Assembly (NCBI GenBank): GCA_034429275.1
Contig: DAOUFU010000013.1
Location: forward strand, 5,205 to 69,204
Source of the DNA: DAOUFU01 sp034429275
GTDB lineage: Bacteria > Chloroflexota > Anaerolineae > Aggregatilineales > Aggregatilineaceae
Direction of reading: 5' to 3'
DNA: 64,000 nucleotides
Every line of letters starts with the position of its first letter. Position 1 is the first letter of the stretch. Positions 25,413 through 34,827 of this stretch are shown here, piece by piece. The notes under the pieces were generated by a model, which made no database searches, was not told where the DNA came from, and saw only the letters and a list, made by a program, of their open reading frames with translations. The translations under genes were made by a program, and so were the position numbers.

Positions 25413-26477
25413 TCACCAATGCTGGAAAATCACATCGCACGGGCGGAGGGGACTGCCATCGCGCGCGGTGACGGCCAGCCGCAGCACCCAATAGCCCAGT
25501 GGTTGATCGGTCATATCCACCGGGCCGGTTGTGAGCGGCGAGTCTGTCACCGGCAAATCGTCCGCACCGTCACCTGTAGATGTGCGGAGTATCATCCATC
25601 GCTCGGGTTGAGCCGTGCGTGAGAACACCGGACCAAGATAGCCCATCAGCAGGGTATATGTGCCGAGATCGGGCGGCTGAACAGTGCCGAAGACGGTCAG
25701 CCGATCGCCGATCACATCGCTGTTGAGCGGGCGAGTGATCTGGATGGCGGGGTCCATGCACACCACATACAGCAAGGCAGGAGTCGCGCCAAGCGATGGC
25801 GTAGCCGGGAGCGCAGGAACCGGCTCACTGATGCCCGCCCATTCGCGCAGATCGGACCACGTCCGCGCTGCGCTGCCCGGTGAGAGCACGACATAGGTCA
25901 GGAACGACAGGTTCATCCACAAAGCCAGCACCAGGGTCACCAGGATACGGCGGTAAGGGCTGCGCCACAGGCCAACCAGCGCCAGCCAGGCCGGTTCCAA
26001 TGCTCCCAACCGGTGATCTTTCAGCCATTCAGCAAACAGTCGCCATTCCGGCTCTGGAGCACGCATCCCGGCATAGGCACTGCCAGTCGGATCATCGACC
26101 ACCTGCTGCCACCAGGGGCCTGCTGGGGGGACGTTCCACCTCGATACGCCCTCAAAGGGGCTGCGCGAACGCACTGAGGGATCGGCCCAGGCATCGTGGG
26201 GTGAAGCAGAACGATCGGGCGGCGTATAGGGCACATAGGGCCAGCGCATGCGGTCGTAACGGCGGCGCAGATCGGGGTTACCCAACACATCGTATGCTTC
26301 GTTGAGCAGCATCAGGCGCTCGGTTGCCCATTCCACCCGGTCGGGGTTGCGATCGGGATGGGCATCGCGAACCGCCTTGCGATAGGCGCGCCGGATCATC
26401 TCCGGAGAGCTTTGAGCATCGATCCCCAGAATCGCATAATAATCGCGCTGGGGATTGTAGGTCACCTGGCGACGCAT
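25413..26477 (-). CDS. Membrane-anchored J-domain protein
   Basis: 354 residues. The J domain occupies about 11-78 (DYYAILGIDAQSSPEMIRRAYRK, then the essential HPD in DAHPDRNPD, then NEAYDVLGNPDLRRRYDRMR). A Pro/Trp-rich linker follows, then one membrane helix near 180-202 (RILVTLVLALWMNLSFLTYVVL), and an outer domain of about 130 residues containing three cysteines' worth of conserved-looking beta-rich sequence (LLYVVCMDPAIQITRPLNSDVIGDRLTVFGTV). It would recruit DnaK to the inner face of the membrane. Other Hsp70-system genes are absent from the neighbourhood. It starts 33 bases after the zinc-ribbon gene and is followed by the repeat protein. Confidence 0.85.
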   Translation of the reverse strand: MRRQVTYNPQRDYYAILGIDAQSSPEMIRRAYRKAVRDAHPDRNPDRVEWATERLMLLNEAYDVLGNPDLRRRYDRMRWPYVPYTPPDRSASPHDAWADPSVRSRSPFEGVSRWNVPPAGPWWQQVVDDPTGSAYAGMRAPEPEWRLFAEWLKDHRLGALEPAWLALVGLWRSPYRRILVTLVLALWMNLSFLTYVVLSPGSAARTWSDLREWAGISEPVPALPATPSLGATPALLYVVCMDPAIQITRPLNSDVIGDRLTVFGTVQPPDLGTYTLLMGYLGPVFSRTAQPERWMILRTSTGDGADDLPVTDSPLTTGPVDMTDQPLGYWVLRLAVTARDGSPLRPCDVIFQHW

Positions 26478-26510
26478 GGATGGGTAAGACTCGCAAAGAC
26501 TCGGCTGGGT

Positions 26511-26858
26511 TTACCGACGACCATACTTACGTTCGGCTTCGGCCAGGTCATCCGGGCTGACTTCGAGCATCACCATACCACAGTTGCGGCACACCAGGGC
26601 GTTGACCCGGAGCAAGTTCCGAAACGGGCGCAGCATTCGCGAGATTTTGGGGAGCTTGAGTGCGCGCGGGGCAAGCTGCAGCTGGCGAAACTTGTCGCTG
26701 TAGTCGATCAGGTAAGCGGAGGCCATGTCGGTTGCGCCACAGCGTGGGCAGCGTCCCCGGATGATGTTAGTCGGGCCGCCTTCGGGCAGCGAGATCGGCG
26801 GCGCAACGGTGGGCGGCGGCGTCCCGCCTGGGGTCAGGTTCTTTGGATCGTTGGACAT
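26511..26858 (-). CDS. Zinc-ribbon protein of unknown function
   Basis: 115 residues. A Pro/Gly-rich start (about 1-33) is followed by two metal-binding knuckles, CPRCG (about 41-45) and CRNCG (about 91-95), with 45 residues of basic helix-forming sequence between them. The ATG at 26858 is chosen for AGGTGAAG upstream and because the preceding in-frame residues do not look conserved. A TATAAT lies at 26907-26902 on the same strand. Probably the first gene of an operon with the J-protein. Confidence 0.65.
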   Translation of the reverse strand: MSNDPKNLTPGGTPPPTVAPPISLPEGGPTNIIRGRCPRCGATDMASAYLIDYSDKFRQLQLAPRALKLPKISRMLRPFRNLLRVNALVCRNCGMVMLEVSPDDLAEAERKYGRR

Positions 26859-27065
26859 TGCTTCACCTTTACCAAAACACGGACCAGGGCGTGTTGCATT
26901 GATTATACACAACCTGGGGTTTTCCGCTGAGGCCGCTAACAAACGTGCTTTGCCGTGCATAAATATTATGGAACCGCCCACGATTGGGGGGCAAAAAACT
27001 GGGCGGTTGCGAGATGATAAAAGCGTGGGGAGAAATCGCAGAGCGGAGGAGAAAGGGCGACCAGA

Positions 27066-27314
27066 ATGCATAACGGACGGGTGAGGATGTATTTCTTGCG
27101 GGTTACCAGTGTGGGCATCTTCAACGCGCTGGTCAGCAGCGCCGAAGAGCGGGCTGAACTGCACGGAGCAGTATATGAAGCAAGGCGCAGCCGGGGCTAC
27201 TATGAGCTGGTTACCCCCAGCGAATCACTCTGGCGCGAGTTGTATCTCTACGGGCAAATGTTGGCCCAGGCCCAGGACGAAACCATCGAAGGGGGCGAAG
27301 AGTTGACGAACTGA
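27066..27314 (+). CDS. Small hypothetical protein, 82 residues
   Basis: Not recognised. GGAGGAGAAAGG lies about ten bases before the ATG, and the composition (RMYFLRVTSVGIFNALVSSAEERAELHG...) is that of a soluble alpha/beta protein. It is followed by a 12-base tandem repeat (CTCTAGCGGGA twice, about 27320-27342) and a strong hairpin at 27367-27400. No antisense gene competes for the space. Confidence 0.55.
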   Translation: MHNGRVRMYFLRVTSVGIFNALVSSAEERAELHGAVYEARRSRGYYELVTPSESLWRELYLYGQMLAQAQDETIEGGEELTN

Positions 27315-27366
27315 GCAGCTCTAGCGGGAACTCTAGCGGGAGCCGGACGTGGGGCCGGTCATACAG

Positions 27367-27400
27367 ACAGAAGCCACGCCTGTTCGCGTGGCTTCTGTTT
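27367..27400. terminator. Bidirectional hairpin between 82-residue gene and tRNA-Ser(GCT)
   Basis: Perfect 13-pair stem ACAGAAGCCACGC / GCGTGGCTTCTGT, loop CTGTTC. Short T-rich ends exist on both sides, so it probably terminates both the plus-strand gene and the minus-strand tRNAs. Confidence 0.75.
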
Positions 27401-27407
27401 GGAGTGG

Positions 27408-27497
27408 CGGGGAGGACAGGATTCGAACCTGCGAACCGGTTTAAGGCCGGTTAACCGCTTAGCAGGCGGCCCCAATCGTCCACTCTGGCACCTCCCC
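27408..27497 (-). tRNA. tRNA-Ser(GCT)
   Basis: Class II tRNA on the minus strand. Acceptor GGGGAGG pairs with CCTCCCC, discriminator G at 27408, and CCA is encoded next (27407-27405). Anticodon loop CTGCTAA between GCCGC and GCGGT gives anticodon GCT. A long variable arm and TTCGAAT T-loop are present. Confidence 0.96.
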
Positions 27498-27523
27498 GTA
27501 TTGAGCGCATCTTGAGGTTATGG

Positions 27524-27610
27524 CGGAGGGAGAGGGATTCGAACCCCCGGAGACGTTACCGCCTCAGTGGTTTTCAAGACCACCGCCATAAACCACTCGG
27601 CCATCCCTCC
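27524..27610 (-). tRNA. tRNA-Ser(TGA)
   Basis: Class II tRNA on the minus strand. Acceptor GGAGGGA pairs with TCCCTCC, discriminator G at 27524, encoded CCA at 27523-27521. Anticodon loop CTTGAAA between GTGGT and ACCAC gives anticodon TGA. It precedes tRNA-Ser(GCT) by 26 bases and shares its promoter. Confidence 0.96.
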
Positions 27611-27682
27611 GGAGTGCGGCATCCGATAGAGATACTTCCAGACGCGGCGCACCGGGATGCAGCGCATCCTGGATGCGGCGGT

Positions 27683-27711
27683 AGTATAGCATGTTCGCCG
27701 GGGTGGGTCAA
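27683..27711 (-). promoter_or_regulatory. Promoter of the tRNA-Ser pair
   Basis: On the minus strand: -35 TTGACC (27711-27706), 17-base spacer ending in TGC, -10 TATACT (27688-27683). This is a near-ideal extended promoter about 70 bases upstream of the first tRNA. Confidence 0.8.
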
Positions 27712-27743
27712 CCGTATCTTTCGTGTTGAGCGAAGCACTCCAG

Positions 27744-30700
27744 TTATAGATCGCGGTCTAGCTCGCCGGGGGCAGGCACCGGCAGTGTGATAGTAAAGGT
27801 GCTGCCTCGCCCTGGCGCGCTCTCTACATCAATGCGCCCGTCGTGCAGTTCCACGATTTCGCGCGTGATGGCCAACCCCAGCCCGGTACCGGAGGCAATT
27901 TTGGCGGCTTCCTCCGTGCGGAAGAACGGATCGAAGACGTACACCTGTTCTTCAGGCGGGATGCCGATACCGGTATCCTTCACCCACAACCGGACGGAAT
28001 CGCCATCGCGTGTCAGCCCCACCTGCACTATCCCTCCATCAGGCGTATATTTCACCGCGTTCCCGAACAGGTTGCGCAGCGAGCGCATCAACTGGGCGGA
28101 GTCGCCATAGACGTACTGCACACCGGCCAGCCCGGTCGCATCGATCACCAGGTCGCGCTCGCGGGTGACGGCCAGCATCGACTGGATCAGGTCGCGGCTG
28201 TGAGCTGCCAGGTCGAACCATTCCTTGTTGGGCCTGGCCCGGCGTGCATCGAAGCGCGACAGTTCCAGAATGTCCTCGACCAGCTCCCTGAGCACATTGG
28301 CCTGGCCGTAAATTTGCCGCACGATCCGCAAGCGTTCTCCGTCGTCGAAACGATCGTAATATTTGGCCAGGCTGCTGATCTCCAGCAGAATCGCAGAAAG
28401 CGGGGTGCGCAGCTCGTGCGAGACGGTGGAGACAAACCGCCCTTTGAGATCGTCCAATTCCCGGTAGTAGGTCACATCGTGCAACACAATTACCGTGCCC
28501 GTCACTTCGCCGGCGGGATCGTGTATGATGGCGCTGCGCGCCTGGATCGCGCGGCGGGGGATGCGCTGAATCACACTACAGACCTCATGCCGATCGTTGG
28601 CCCCATCGGCATCGATCAGCCAGCATGGCCAGTAGAGGTCTTCACGAGATGCATACGGGCAGTCCCCCTCAATGCATTCCATCGGCAGGCCGGTTGCAGG
28701 GTTGACCAGCGCCTCGATCGGCAGCGAAAACTCGACCGATTCCGGCGATCCCAACCGCGCGATGCGCCGCTGGAGCCAGTCCCACAACAGGCTGGCCGCA
28801 CGCTGTGCCCCACCGCGCTCGGCAGGATAAAAGCGGAATAATGCCTCGCCCGCCGGGTTGATGACGATCGGCGTCTGGACCTGATCGAACACCAGAATTC
28901 CATCCGCCGCGCTCTGCAAAATGGCCCCGATGCGCGCACTGCTGTGCACCGCCTCGGCGTACAGTTGCGCATTGGCCAGCGCGACGCCGACCTGCCGCCC
29001 AATGGCATCTACCATGCGCATTTCTTCATTGCCCCAAATGCGCGGCTGGTCGTGGACCAACGTGATCACCCCCATGATTTGTCCCTGCCGCCAAATAGGA
29101 ACATCCAGCATGGCGGCAATTCCAATCTCACGGGCCAGTTCCGGAGGCGAAGGCGGTGAGCCATCTTGAACCAAGGTGTTGGGAGTCAGGCTGATCATGC
29201 CGTCAAGCATAGATTGGGTCAGGCCGCGCTGGGCAGCGACACTGAGCGATTGCGAGGACGCATCCAGCAGGAAGATCGCCCCACCGGTGATACCCAAATG
29301 CTCGACCAGGGTTGCCAGCACGCCGTCGAGCATCGCCCCGGTATCGAGCGAACTGCTCAGTGTCTCGGCGACGGCATTACGCACGCTCAAATCGGCGGTG
29401 CGCTCGTTGACACGCCGCTCCATCTGGTCGGCGTGGCGCTGAATCTGAGCGTAAAGCTGGCGATTCTCAATCGCCGCCGCCACACGCTCGGCAAAGACAT
29501 TCAACACATGGCGATCCTGGGCGGTGAAGGCATCCAACTCGATGCTTTGCAGGTCCAGCGCACCGATCGATTCGCCGCCGGAGGACTTGAGCGGGATCAC
29601 CAGTTCGGAGGCTGTGCGGGGGTCTCCCACAATATACCGGTCATCGAGCCGCACGTCCGGCGCGTAGACAGGTTCGCCGGTGCGCACTGCCGATGCCACC
29701 AGGCCGGGTCCGTCCAATTGTAATGCATGCGGCGACTGAATCTCGTAATCACCTGCCCGGCTGATAGTGTGAAGATTTCCCGTCTCCGGATCGAGCAGCA
29801 GCAGGCCACAAGCCACTCGTTTGAAGGTGCCCACCACCGTTTGCACGATCTGGTTACTCAGGTCGCGCATGGTGGTGACGGCGGGCAGCGCCGAAAACAG
29901 GAACGACGTTCCGCGGTAGAGCACCGCCAGCTCATCCACTGAGCGGCGCACTTCATCGTAGAGATGTGCGTTGTTGAGTGCCACAGCCGCCTGTTCGGCG
30001 AACATCTGGAGCACTTCGCTCTGCTTATCGGAGAATGTATGAGGTTGAGCGCCGTCAAGCACGATCAAGCCGATTGTCCGCTCGCCGATGCGGATTGGAC
30101 AGGACAGGACCGAGCGGATCCAGGCTGTCTCGGGCATCTCCACCCAATCCGGATCAACCAGTGTGTCGCCGATACAAGTCGGTTGACCGGCCTCCAACAT
30201 GCGTACCAGCGAAGGCCACGCATTGAGCGGAATCTCCTGCCTATACATCCATTCGGTGGTACCGTAGGCTTCGTACCCACGCGCGCGTGCCACGCGCACC
30301 TGGTTACCTTCGATTAGCATGACATTGGCGGCATCGTGAGGCACCACCCGCTCGATATTGGCCAGGATCAGGTCGAGCACAGTATCGGGGTCAAGCGTGC
30401 GATTGATCGCGGTGAGGGTTTCGCGCAGGGTTTCGGCCAGCGTGCGCTGCTCACGCTCGGCAGCATAGAGCTGGGCGTTACGCAGCGCGATAGCCGCCTG
30501 GTCGGCAAAAGCTTTGAGCCGCCCGGCGTGCTGCGGTCCAAAAAAGCCCGGCGTTGCGCTGTCCAGGTTCAGCATCCCAACCGTTTGCCCCTGGATGCGA
30601 ATGGGCGCAGAAGCAAACGAGCGAATCCATTTCGTTTCGGGGAACTCGTGCCACCAGCTGGCAGTAGTCACATCGCTGACGATGAGCGCCTCGTCCTGTT

Positions 30701-33185
30701 CCATCCGCTCGCGCAGCATGTAATAGGGATCGTCCAGGGAAATCACGACCTGGCGCATGTAATCGTCCAGGCCGCGTCCAGAATAGCCCCGGAAGCCGAT
30801 CACGCGCGCCAACTGCGCCTCGTGGTTGATGATCATGATATTAGCCGCATCGTGCGGCACGACACGGCCAAGCATAACGAGCAGGCGATCGATCACCAAT
30901 GCCGGGTCAAGGGTGCTGGTGAGCGTCGTCGCCACATCGCGCAGAGCTTCGGCCAATGCCCGCTGCTCGCGCTCGGCAGACTGTGTGCGTTCGCGCAGGA
31001 TGGCCGCGCCCAACGCATTGGACGCGCTGCGCAGCGCCTCGATTTCGACAGGCAGCCACCGCCGCTCTCGCTCGCAATCCACCAACCCCCAAAAGCCCCA
31101 CCATTCGTTTTCGACAAAGATCGGCATCAAGGCGACGGAAAGAGCATCTACCTCCAGCAGCAGATCGCGCGCCGAACCCGACATCTCGCGCAGCACGCCA
31201 TACACAGGCTGCCCGGCAGCCAGCCGGGTGCCCCATGAATCCTCGGTCAGGAAAAGCGGGAGGTTCCGATAGCGCGACCGCTCCACTGGTTGCTTGGAAG
31301 ACGTCCACCAGTGACGCAGGCTGCTGACCATCTTGCCTTGTGGACCAGGATGATTCGCGCACAGGAAGGAATAACTCATCGCAGTCGCTTCGCCCAGGGC
31401 CTTGATCGACTCGCGCAGTGCGGAATCCAGGTCATCAGCGCGCACCAGGCGCTCGCTCATATCCGCCAGCGCGTCGAGGATAGCATCGCGACGACGCAGA
31501 GCCTCATCCATGTGCCGACGTTCGGTAATATCGCGAACGACCGCCAGCACATGTTCGGGACCACTGGCCACCATGCGCACTTCAAAAAAGTATTCGCCGT
31601 CAGGGAGATGGAGTGGATATTCCCAGACTTGCATCTCGCCTGCCAGCGCCTTTTCGATCCGTGCCAGAAAATCTTGCCGCGCGTGAGCCGAGACCAGGTC
31701 GCCGATTGGAGTGCCCAAAATTTCCTCTGGGGAGGCCGACAGACGACCCTCGGCCCAATTCGACTTGACATTGACAATAGTGCCTTGCCGGTCGAACTGC
31801 AGCATAAGGTCGGGGATCGCCGCCAAGACAGCACGGTTTTGTTCCTCACTGGCGCGCAGCGCGTTCTCGGTAGCTTTGCGCTCGGTGATGTCGCGCACGA
31901 TATACAACACTTCATCCGGTGCGCTGACCACTGCGCGCCCCTCAAAATCGCGCGTGTGCCCGGAAAAATCGAGCTGGTATTCGAGCACCTGCATCGTGCC
32001 GGTATCCAGCGCACGCTCTATCGCCGCACGTAGCCGCTGCGCATAGGCTTCTGGAAGCTCGTCCTCAACCTTGCGACCAATGATCGTGTGCGCATCCCCT
32101 ACCAGGACATCTTCTTTGCCTTCGGCCTGCACATCCACCACGATGCCGGCCCGGTTGAAGCAAAACAACAGGTCGGGAAGGGCACGCAGCAGCGCTCGCT
32201 GACGGGCTTCGCTGCGGCGCAGGGCGTCTTCGGCGGTCTGCCGCTCGGTGACATCGTAAGCCACGATCTGGATGGCCGGCTGTTGCTCGTAGACGAAGGG
32301 GATGATTACACTTTCCACCTCAATGCTGGTCCCATCGAGCCGAACGATCTTGTGCTGCATGGGTGGCATATTCTCGCCCTGCATCACCAGGCCAATACGC
32401 TGCTCGGCGGTGGCCAGGTCATCGGGTGCGACAATGCGGTCCACAGTCAGGCCGATCACCTCATCCATTGAGTGCCCGCCCAGCAACCGTACGCCCGCCG
32501 GGTTCACATAGACCACACGGCCTTCCTGCATCACCGCGATAGTCACCGGCGCATATTCAATCAAGCGCCGGTACCGCTCACGCGCTTCGATCAACTCGGT
32601 CTGGCGCGCCTGATCAATCTGTCCCAACTGGTGCGCCACCAGGATGACCAGGCTAGACACGCCAACCAGGTAGCCGATCCACAAATCGCCTGCGGTGACA
32701 CCCTCGAATACAAAGGGAACCGGCAGCAGCACCAAGACATTGAACCCCGCCAGCGCTGCCGTCCACCGCCACGAAAACCACATACTGCACAACAGAACGG
32801 GCACAATCAGGTACACTTGCAGCTTCAGATCGTCCGAGTCGCTGATGGGAAGACTGATCCCCAGCAGGCCAAGATCGAGCACGAGCACGATCAGCGCGGC
32901 GACCCGCCTGTAATGGTAGGTGCGGCTGTACCGCCAGCCGAACAACAGCGCGATCACCAGCCCGGCAGTGATCAGAAAATCGTCGTCTTCCAGCGCCGAT
33001 TGACCATCGATGACCAGGCTGCCCCCCAGCCCCAAAGTCAGGCCGATGCCTGCCAGCGCCATCAGCATCGCGGCCAACAAGCGGGCGCTGCGGCGCTCGC
33101 GCTGCGGCACGGAATCATCGGGCCGGGTCAGCCCAAGCACCAGTCGGACCATGCTTTTCCAGGGATGCGAAACCAGTGCTCGCAT
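27744..33185 (-). CDS. Large membrane sensor histidine kinase with 4 PAS and 5 GAF domains
   Basis: 1813 residues. Layout: about six membrane helices (33-190), three PAS domains (about 200-315, 325-435, 445-555), five GAF domains (about 575-765, 770-935, 940-1105, 1115-1280, 1290-1450), a fourth PAS (about 1455-1575), then the kinase core. The phosphoacceptor box SHELRTPLS has its histidine at 1590; N-box LRNLFGNAVKYTPDGG and G-boxes VKDTGIGIPPEE and SGTGLGLAITREIVE follow. GAF2 and GAF3 share the phrase VVPHDAAN and look like a duplication. The fourth PAS carries a Cys-rich insert (ECIEGDCPY..YWPCWLID..EVCSV) that may bind a metal or sense redox. The ATG at 33185 follows GGGAGA. There is no response regulator next to it; ligand unknown. 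Confidence 0.9.
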   Translation of the reverse strand: MRALVSHPWKSMVRLVLGLTRPDDSVPQRERRSARLLAAMLMALAGIGLTLGLGGSLVIDGQSALEDDDFLITAGLVIALLFGWRYSRTYHYRRVAALIVLVLDLGLLGISLPISDSDDLKLQVYLIVPVLLCSMWFSWRWTAALAGFNVLVLLPVPFVFEGVTAGDLWIGYLVGVSSLVILVAHQLGQIDQARQTELIEARERYRRLIEYAPVTIAVMQEGRVVYVNPAGVRLLGGHSMDEVIGLTVDRIVAPDDLATAEQRIGLVMQGENMPPMQHKIVRLDGTSIEVESVIIPFVYEQQPAIQIVAYDVTERQTAEDALRRSEARQRALLRALPDLLFCFNRAGIVVDVQAEGKEDVLVGDAHTIIGRKVEDELPEAYAQRLRAAIERALDTGTMQVLEYQLDFSGHTRDFEGRAVVSAPDEVLYIVRDITERKATENALRASEEQNRAVLAAIPDLMLQFDRQGTIVNVKSNWAEGRLSASPEEILGTPIGDLVSAHARQDFLARIEKALAGEMQVWEYPLHLPDGEYFFEVRMVASGPEHVLAVVRDITERRHMDEALRRRDAILDALADMSERLVRADDLDSALRESIKALGEATAMSYSFLCANHPGPQGKMVSSLRHWWTSSKQPVERSRYRNLPLFLTEDSWGTRLAAGQPVYGVLREMSGSARDLLLEVDALSVALMPIFVENEWWGFWGLVDCERERRWLPVEIEALRSASNALGAAILRERTQSAEREQRALAEALRDVATTLTSTLDPALVIDRLLVMLGRVVPHDAANIMIINHEAQLARVIGFRGYSGRGLDDYMRQVVISLDDPYYMLRERMEQDEALIVSDVTTASWWHEFPETKWIRSFASAPIRIQGQTVGMLNLDSATPGFFGPQHAGRLKAFADQAAIALRNAQLYAAEREQRTLAETLRETLTAINRTLDPDTVLDLILANIERVVPHDAANVMLIEGNQVRVARARGYEAYGTTEWMYRQEIPLNAWPSLVRMLEAGQPTCIGDTLVDPDWVEMPETAWIRSVLSCPIRIGERTIGLIVLDGAQPHTFSDKQSEVLQMFAEQAAVALNNAHLYDEVRRSVDELAVLYRGTSFLFSALPAVTTMRDLSNQIVQTVVGTFKRVACGLLLLDPETGNLHTISRAGDYEIQSPHALQLDGPGLVASAVRTGEPVYAPDVRLDDRYIVGDPRTASELVIPLKSSGGESIGALDLQSIELDAFTAQDRHVLNVFAERVAAAIENRQLYAQIQRHADQMERRVNERTADLSVRNAVAETLSSSLDTGAMLDGVLATLVEHLGITGGAIFLLDASSQSLSVAAQRGLTQSMLDGMISLTPNTLVQDGSPPSPPELAREIGIAAMLDVPIWRQGQIMGVITLVHDQPRIWGNEEMRMVDAIGRQVGVALANAQLYAEAVHSSARIGAILQSAADGILVFDQVQTPIVINPAGEALFRFYPAERGGAQRAASLLWDWLQRRIARLGSPESVEFSLPIEALVNPATGLPMECIEGDCPYASREDLYWPCWLIDADGANDRHEVCSVIQRIPRRAIQARSAIIHDPAGEVTGTVIVLHDVTYYRELDDLKGRFVSTVSHELRTPLSAILLEISSLAKYYDRFDDGERLRIVRQIYGQANVLRELVEDILELSRFDARRARPNKEWFDLAAHSRDLIQSMLAVTRERDLVIDATGLAGVQYVYGDSAQLMRSLRNLFGNAVKYTPDGGIVQVGLTRDGDSVRLWVKDTGIGIPPEEQVYVFDPFFRTEEAAKIASGTGLGLAITREIVELHDGRIDVESAPGRGSTFTITLPVPAPGELDRDL

Positions 33186-33276
33186 AGGGTTCTCCCTGTC
33201 ACCTACTTCACCCACTCTCGTTCTGATTCTATTGTCTCCGATTTTGATGGGATGGATAGTCAAAAAGGTTTAAACA

Positions 33277-33302
33277 CAAAAGGGGCGTAGCATGTACGCC
33301 CC
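33277..33302 (-). terminator. Rho-independent terminator after the beta-CASP nuclease gene
   Basis: On the minus strand: stem GGGGCGTA / TACGCCCC with five-base loop, followed by TTTTGTG. It isolates the upstream nuclease gene from the kinase gene. Confidence 0.75.
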
Positions 33303-33333
33303 CGATGAACCGACGAATTCTTGCTAACCGACG

Positions 33334-34734
33334 TTATAGCGAGTAGACCTGGTGAAGCTCCGGCACATCGACCTGTTCGTATCCCGCATCGGTACGCAGG
33401 GCCTGGGCCAACGCAGCCGCCGCGTCTGGCTCACCGTGAACCAGGAAGGTCCGACGTGGCCGCTTGGTGATCGCTTCTGCCCATGCCAGCAGTTCGCCGC
33501 TGTCGGCATGGCCAGAAAAGCCGTTGATTACCTCTACTTGTGCGCGCAGAATATGTTCTTCGCCGAAGATGCGAACTTTTTCCTGCTTTTCGACGAGACG
33601 TCGCCCCAACGTGTCGGGTGCCTGCCAGCCCACGATGAGAATGGTGTTCTTCGGGTCTTCGATCCGGTTGCGGAGATGGTGCAGGATGCGGCCTGTTTCG
33701 GCCATGCCGCTCGCGCTGATCACGATAAACGGCTCGCGCATGAAGTTGAGTTCCTTGCTCTGCTCAACCGAGCGCGTATAGCGCAGCATATCGAAGCCAA
33801 AGGGATCGCCCTCAGCCAGCATAAAATCGCGGATTTCGCTGTCGAAGCATTCCGGGTGCAGCCGATAAACCGCCGTCGCGTTGATGGCAAGCGGGCTGTC
33901 AACAAACACCGGCAGTTGGGGGATGTCGCGCTGGTTGATCAGCCGGTGCAGCGTGTAGACCAACTGCTGAGTGCGCCCGACTGCAAAAGAAGGGATCACC
34001 ACCGCACCGCCACGCCGATAGGTGTCGTTGATGATGCGTTCCAGTTTGCGCTCCGCATCGTCGTAGGGTTCGTGCACGCGGTTGCCATAGGTGCTTTCGA
34101 GAAGCAGCACATCGGCGTGATCGACGGTTTCGGGGTCGCGAATGATCGGGATACCGGCGCGGCCCAGGTCTCCGCTGAAGACCAGGCGCACATCGCGCCC
34201 GGCGTCGCGGTCTTCGATGTCCAGCACGACAATCGCGCTGCCGAGCATGTGACCGGCGTCGTAGAAGGTGACGTAGACGCCAGAGGCAATCTCCCGCTGG
34301 CGATGATAGCCGATGGCATTGAAGTATTCGAGGCTGTTAACCGTATCCTCAACCGTGTAGATCGGCTGGATAGGCGGCTCGTTGTTCCGGGCGCGTTTTT
34401 TGTTGACGAACTGGGCATCTTTTTCCTGAATATAAGCGCTGTCCATCAGCATCGTCGAGCACAAATCGCGCGTGGCAAAGGTGCACACGATGTCGCCGGT
34501 GAACCCGCTGCGCACCAGGTTGGGGATGTTGCCGCTGTGGTCGATGTGCGCATGGCTGAGAATCATCACGTCTACGGCGCTGGCATCGAATGGCAGGTTG
34601 CGGTTGCGCTCGTACGATTCCTGGCGCGCGCCCTGGTACAGCCCGCAGTCGAGCAGCAGGCGCTGGCCGTTCACTTCGATCAGGTGCTGGGAACCGGTAA
34701 CGGTCTGTGCGGCCCCATGAAAGGTGATTTTCAT
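33334..34734 (-). CDS. MBL-fold beta-CASP ribonuclease (CPSF73-like)
   Basis: 466-residue zinc nuclease of the metallo-beta-lactamase/beta-CASP class that cuts or trims RNA. Motif 2 LSHAHIDHSGNIP has its ligands at H60, H62, D64 and H65; DCGLYQG, DAGHMLGSA, VFSGDLGR and the beta-CASP region VVIPSFAVGRTQQLVYTLHRL with the later SASGMAETGRILHHL and GFSGHADSGELLAW (C-terminal His) are all there. ATG at 34734 is preferred over an upstream start because GAGGGAG precedes it and the protein then begins MKITFHGAAQTVTGS. RNase J is encoded separately 4 kb away, so this is a second enzyme of the superfamily. Confidence 0.92.
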   Translation of the reverse strand: MKITFHGAAQTVTGSQHLIEVNGQRLLLDCGLYQGARQESYERNRNLPFDASAVDVMILSHAHIDHSGNIPNLVRSGFTGDIVCTFATRDLCSTMLMDSAYIQEKDAQFVNKKRARNNEPPIQPIYTVEDTVNSLEYFNAIGYHRQREIASGVYVTFYDAGHMLGSAIVVLDIEDRDAGRDVRLVFSGDLGRAGIPIIRDPETVDHADVLLLESTYGNRVHEPYDDAERKLERIINDTYRRGGAVVIPSFAVGRTQQLVYTLHRLINQRDIPQLPVFVDSPLAINATAVYRLHPECFDSEIRDFMLAEGDPFGFDMLRYTRSVEQSKELNFMREPFIVISASGMAETGRILHHLRNRIEDPKNTILIVGWQAPDTLGRRLVEKQEKVRIFGEEHILRAQVEVINGFSGHADSGELLAWAEAITKRPRRTFLVHGEPDAAAALAQALRTDAGYEQVDVPELHQVYSL

Positions 34735-34827
34735 ACGTTGCACTCCCTCGGAATAGTATCCAGCCAGCCGATCCACTCCGGCGATGATCGCCGAAGTGCC
34801 TGCCAACAGCCTGCCCAATCCACCGTT

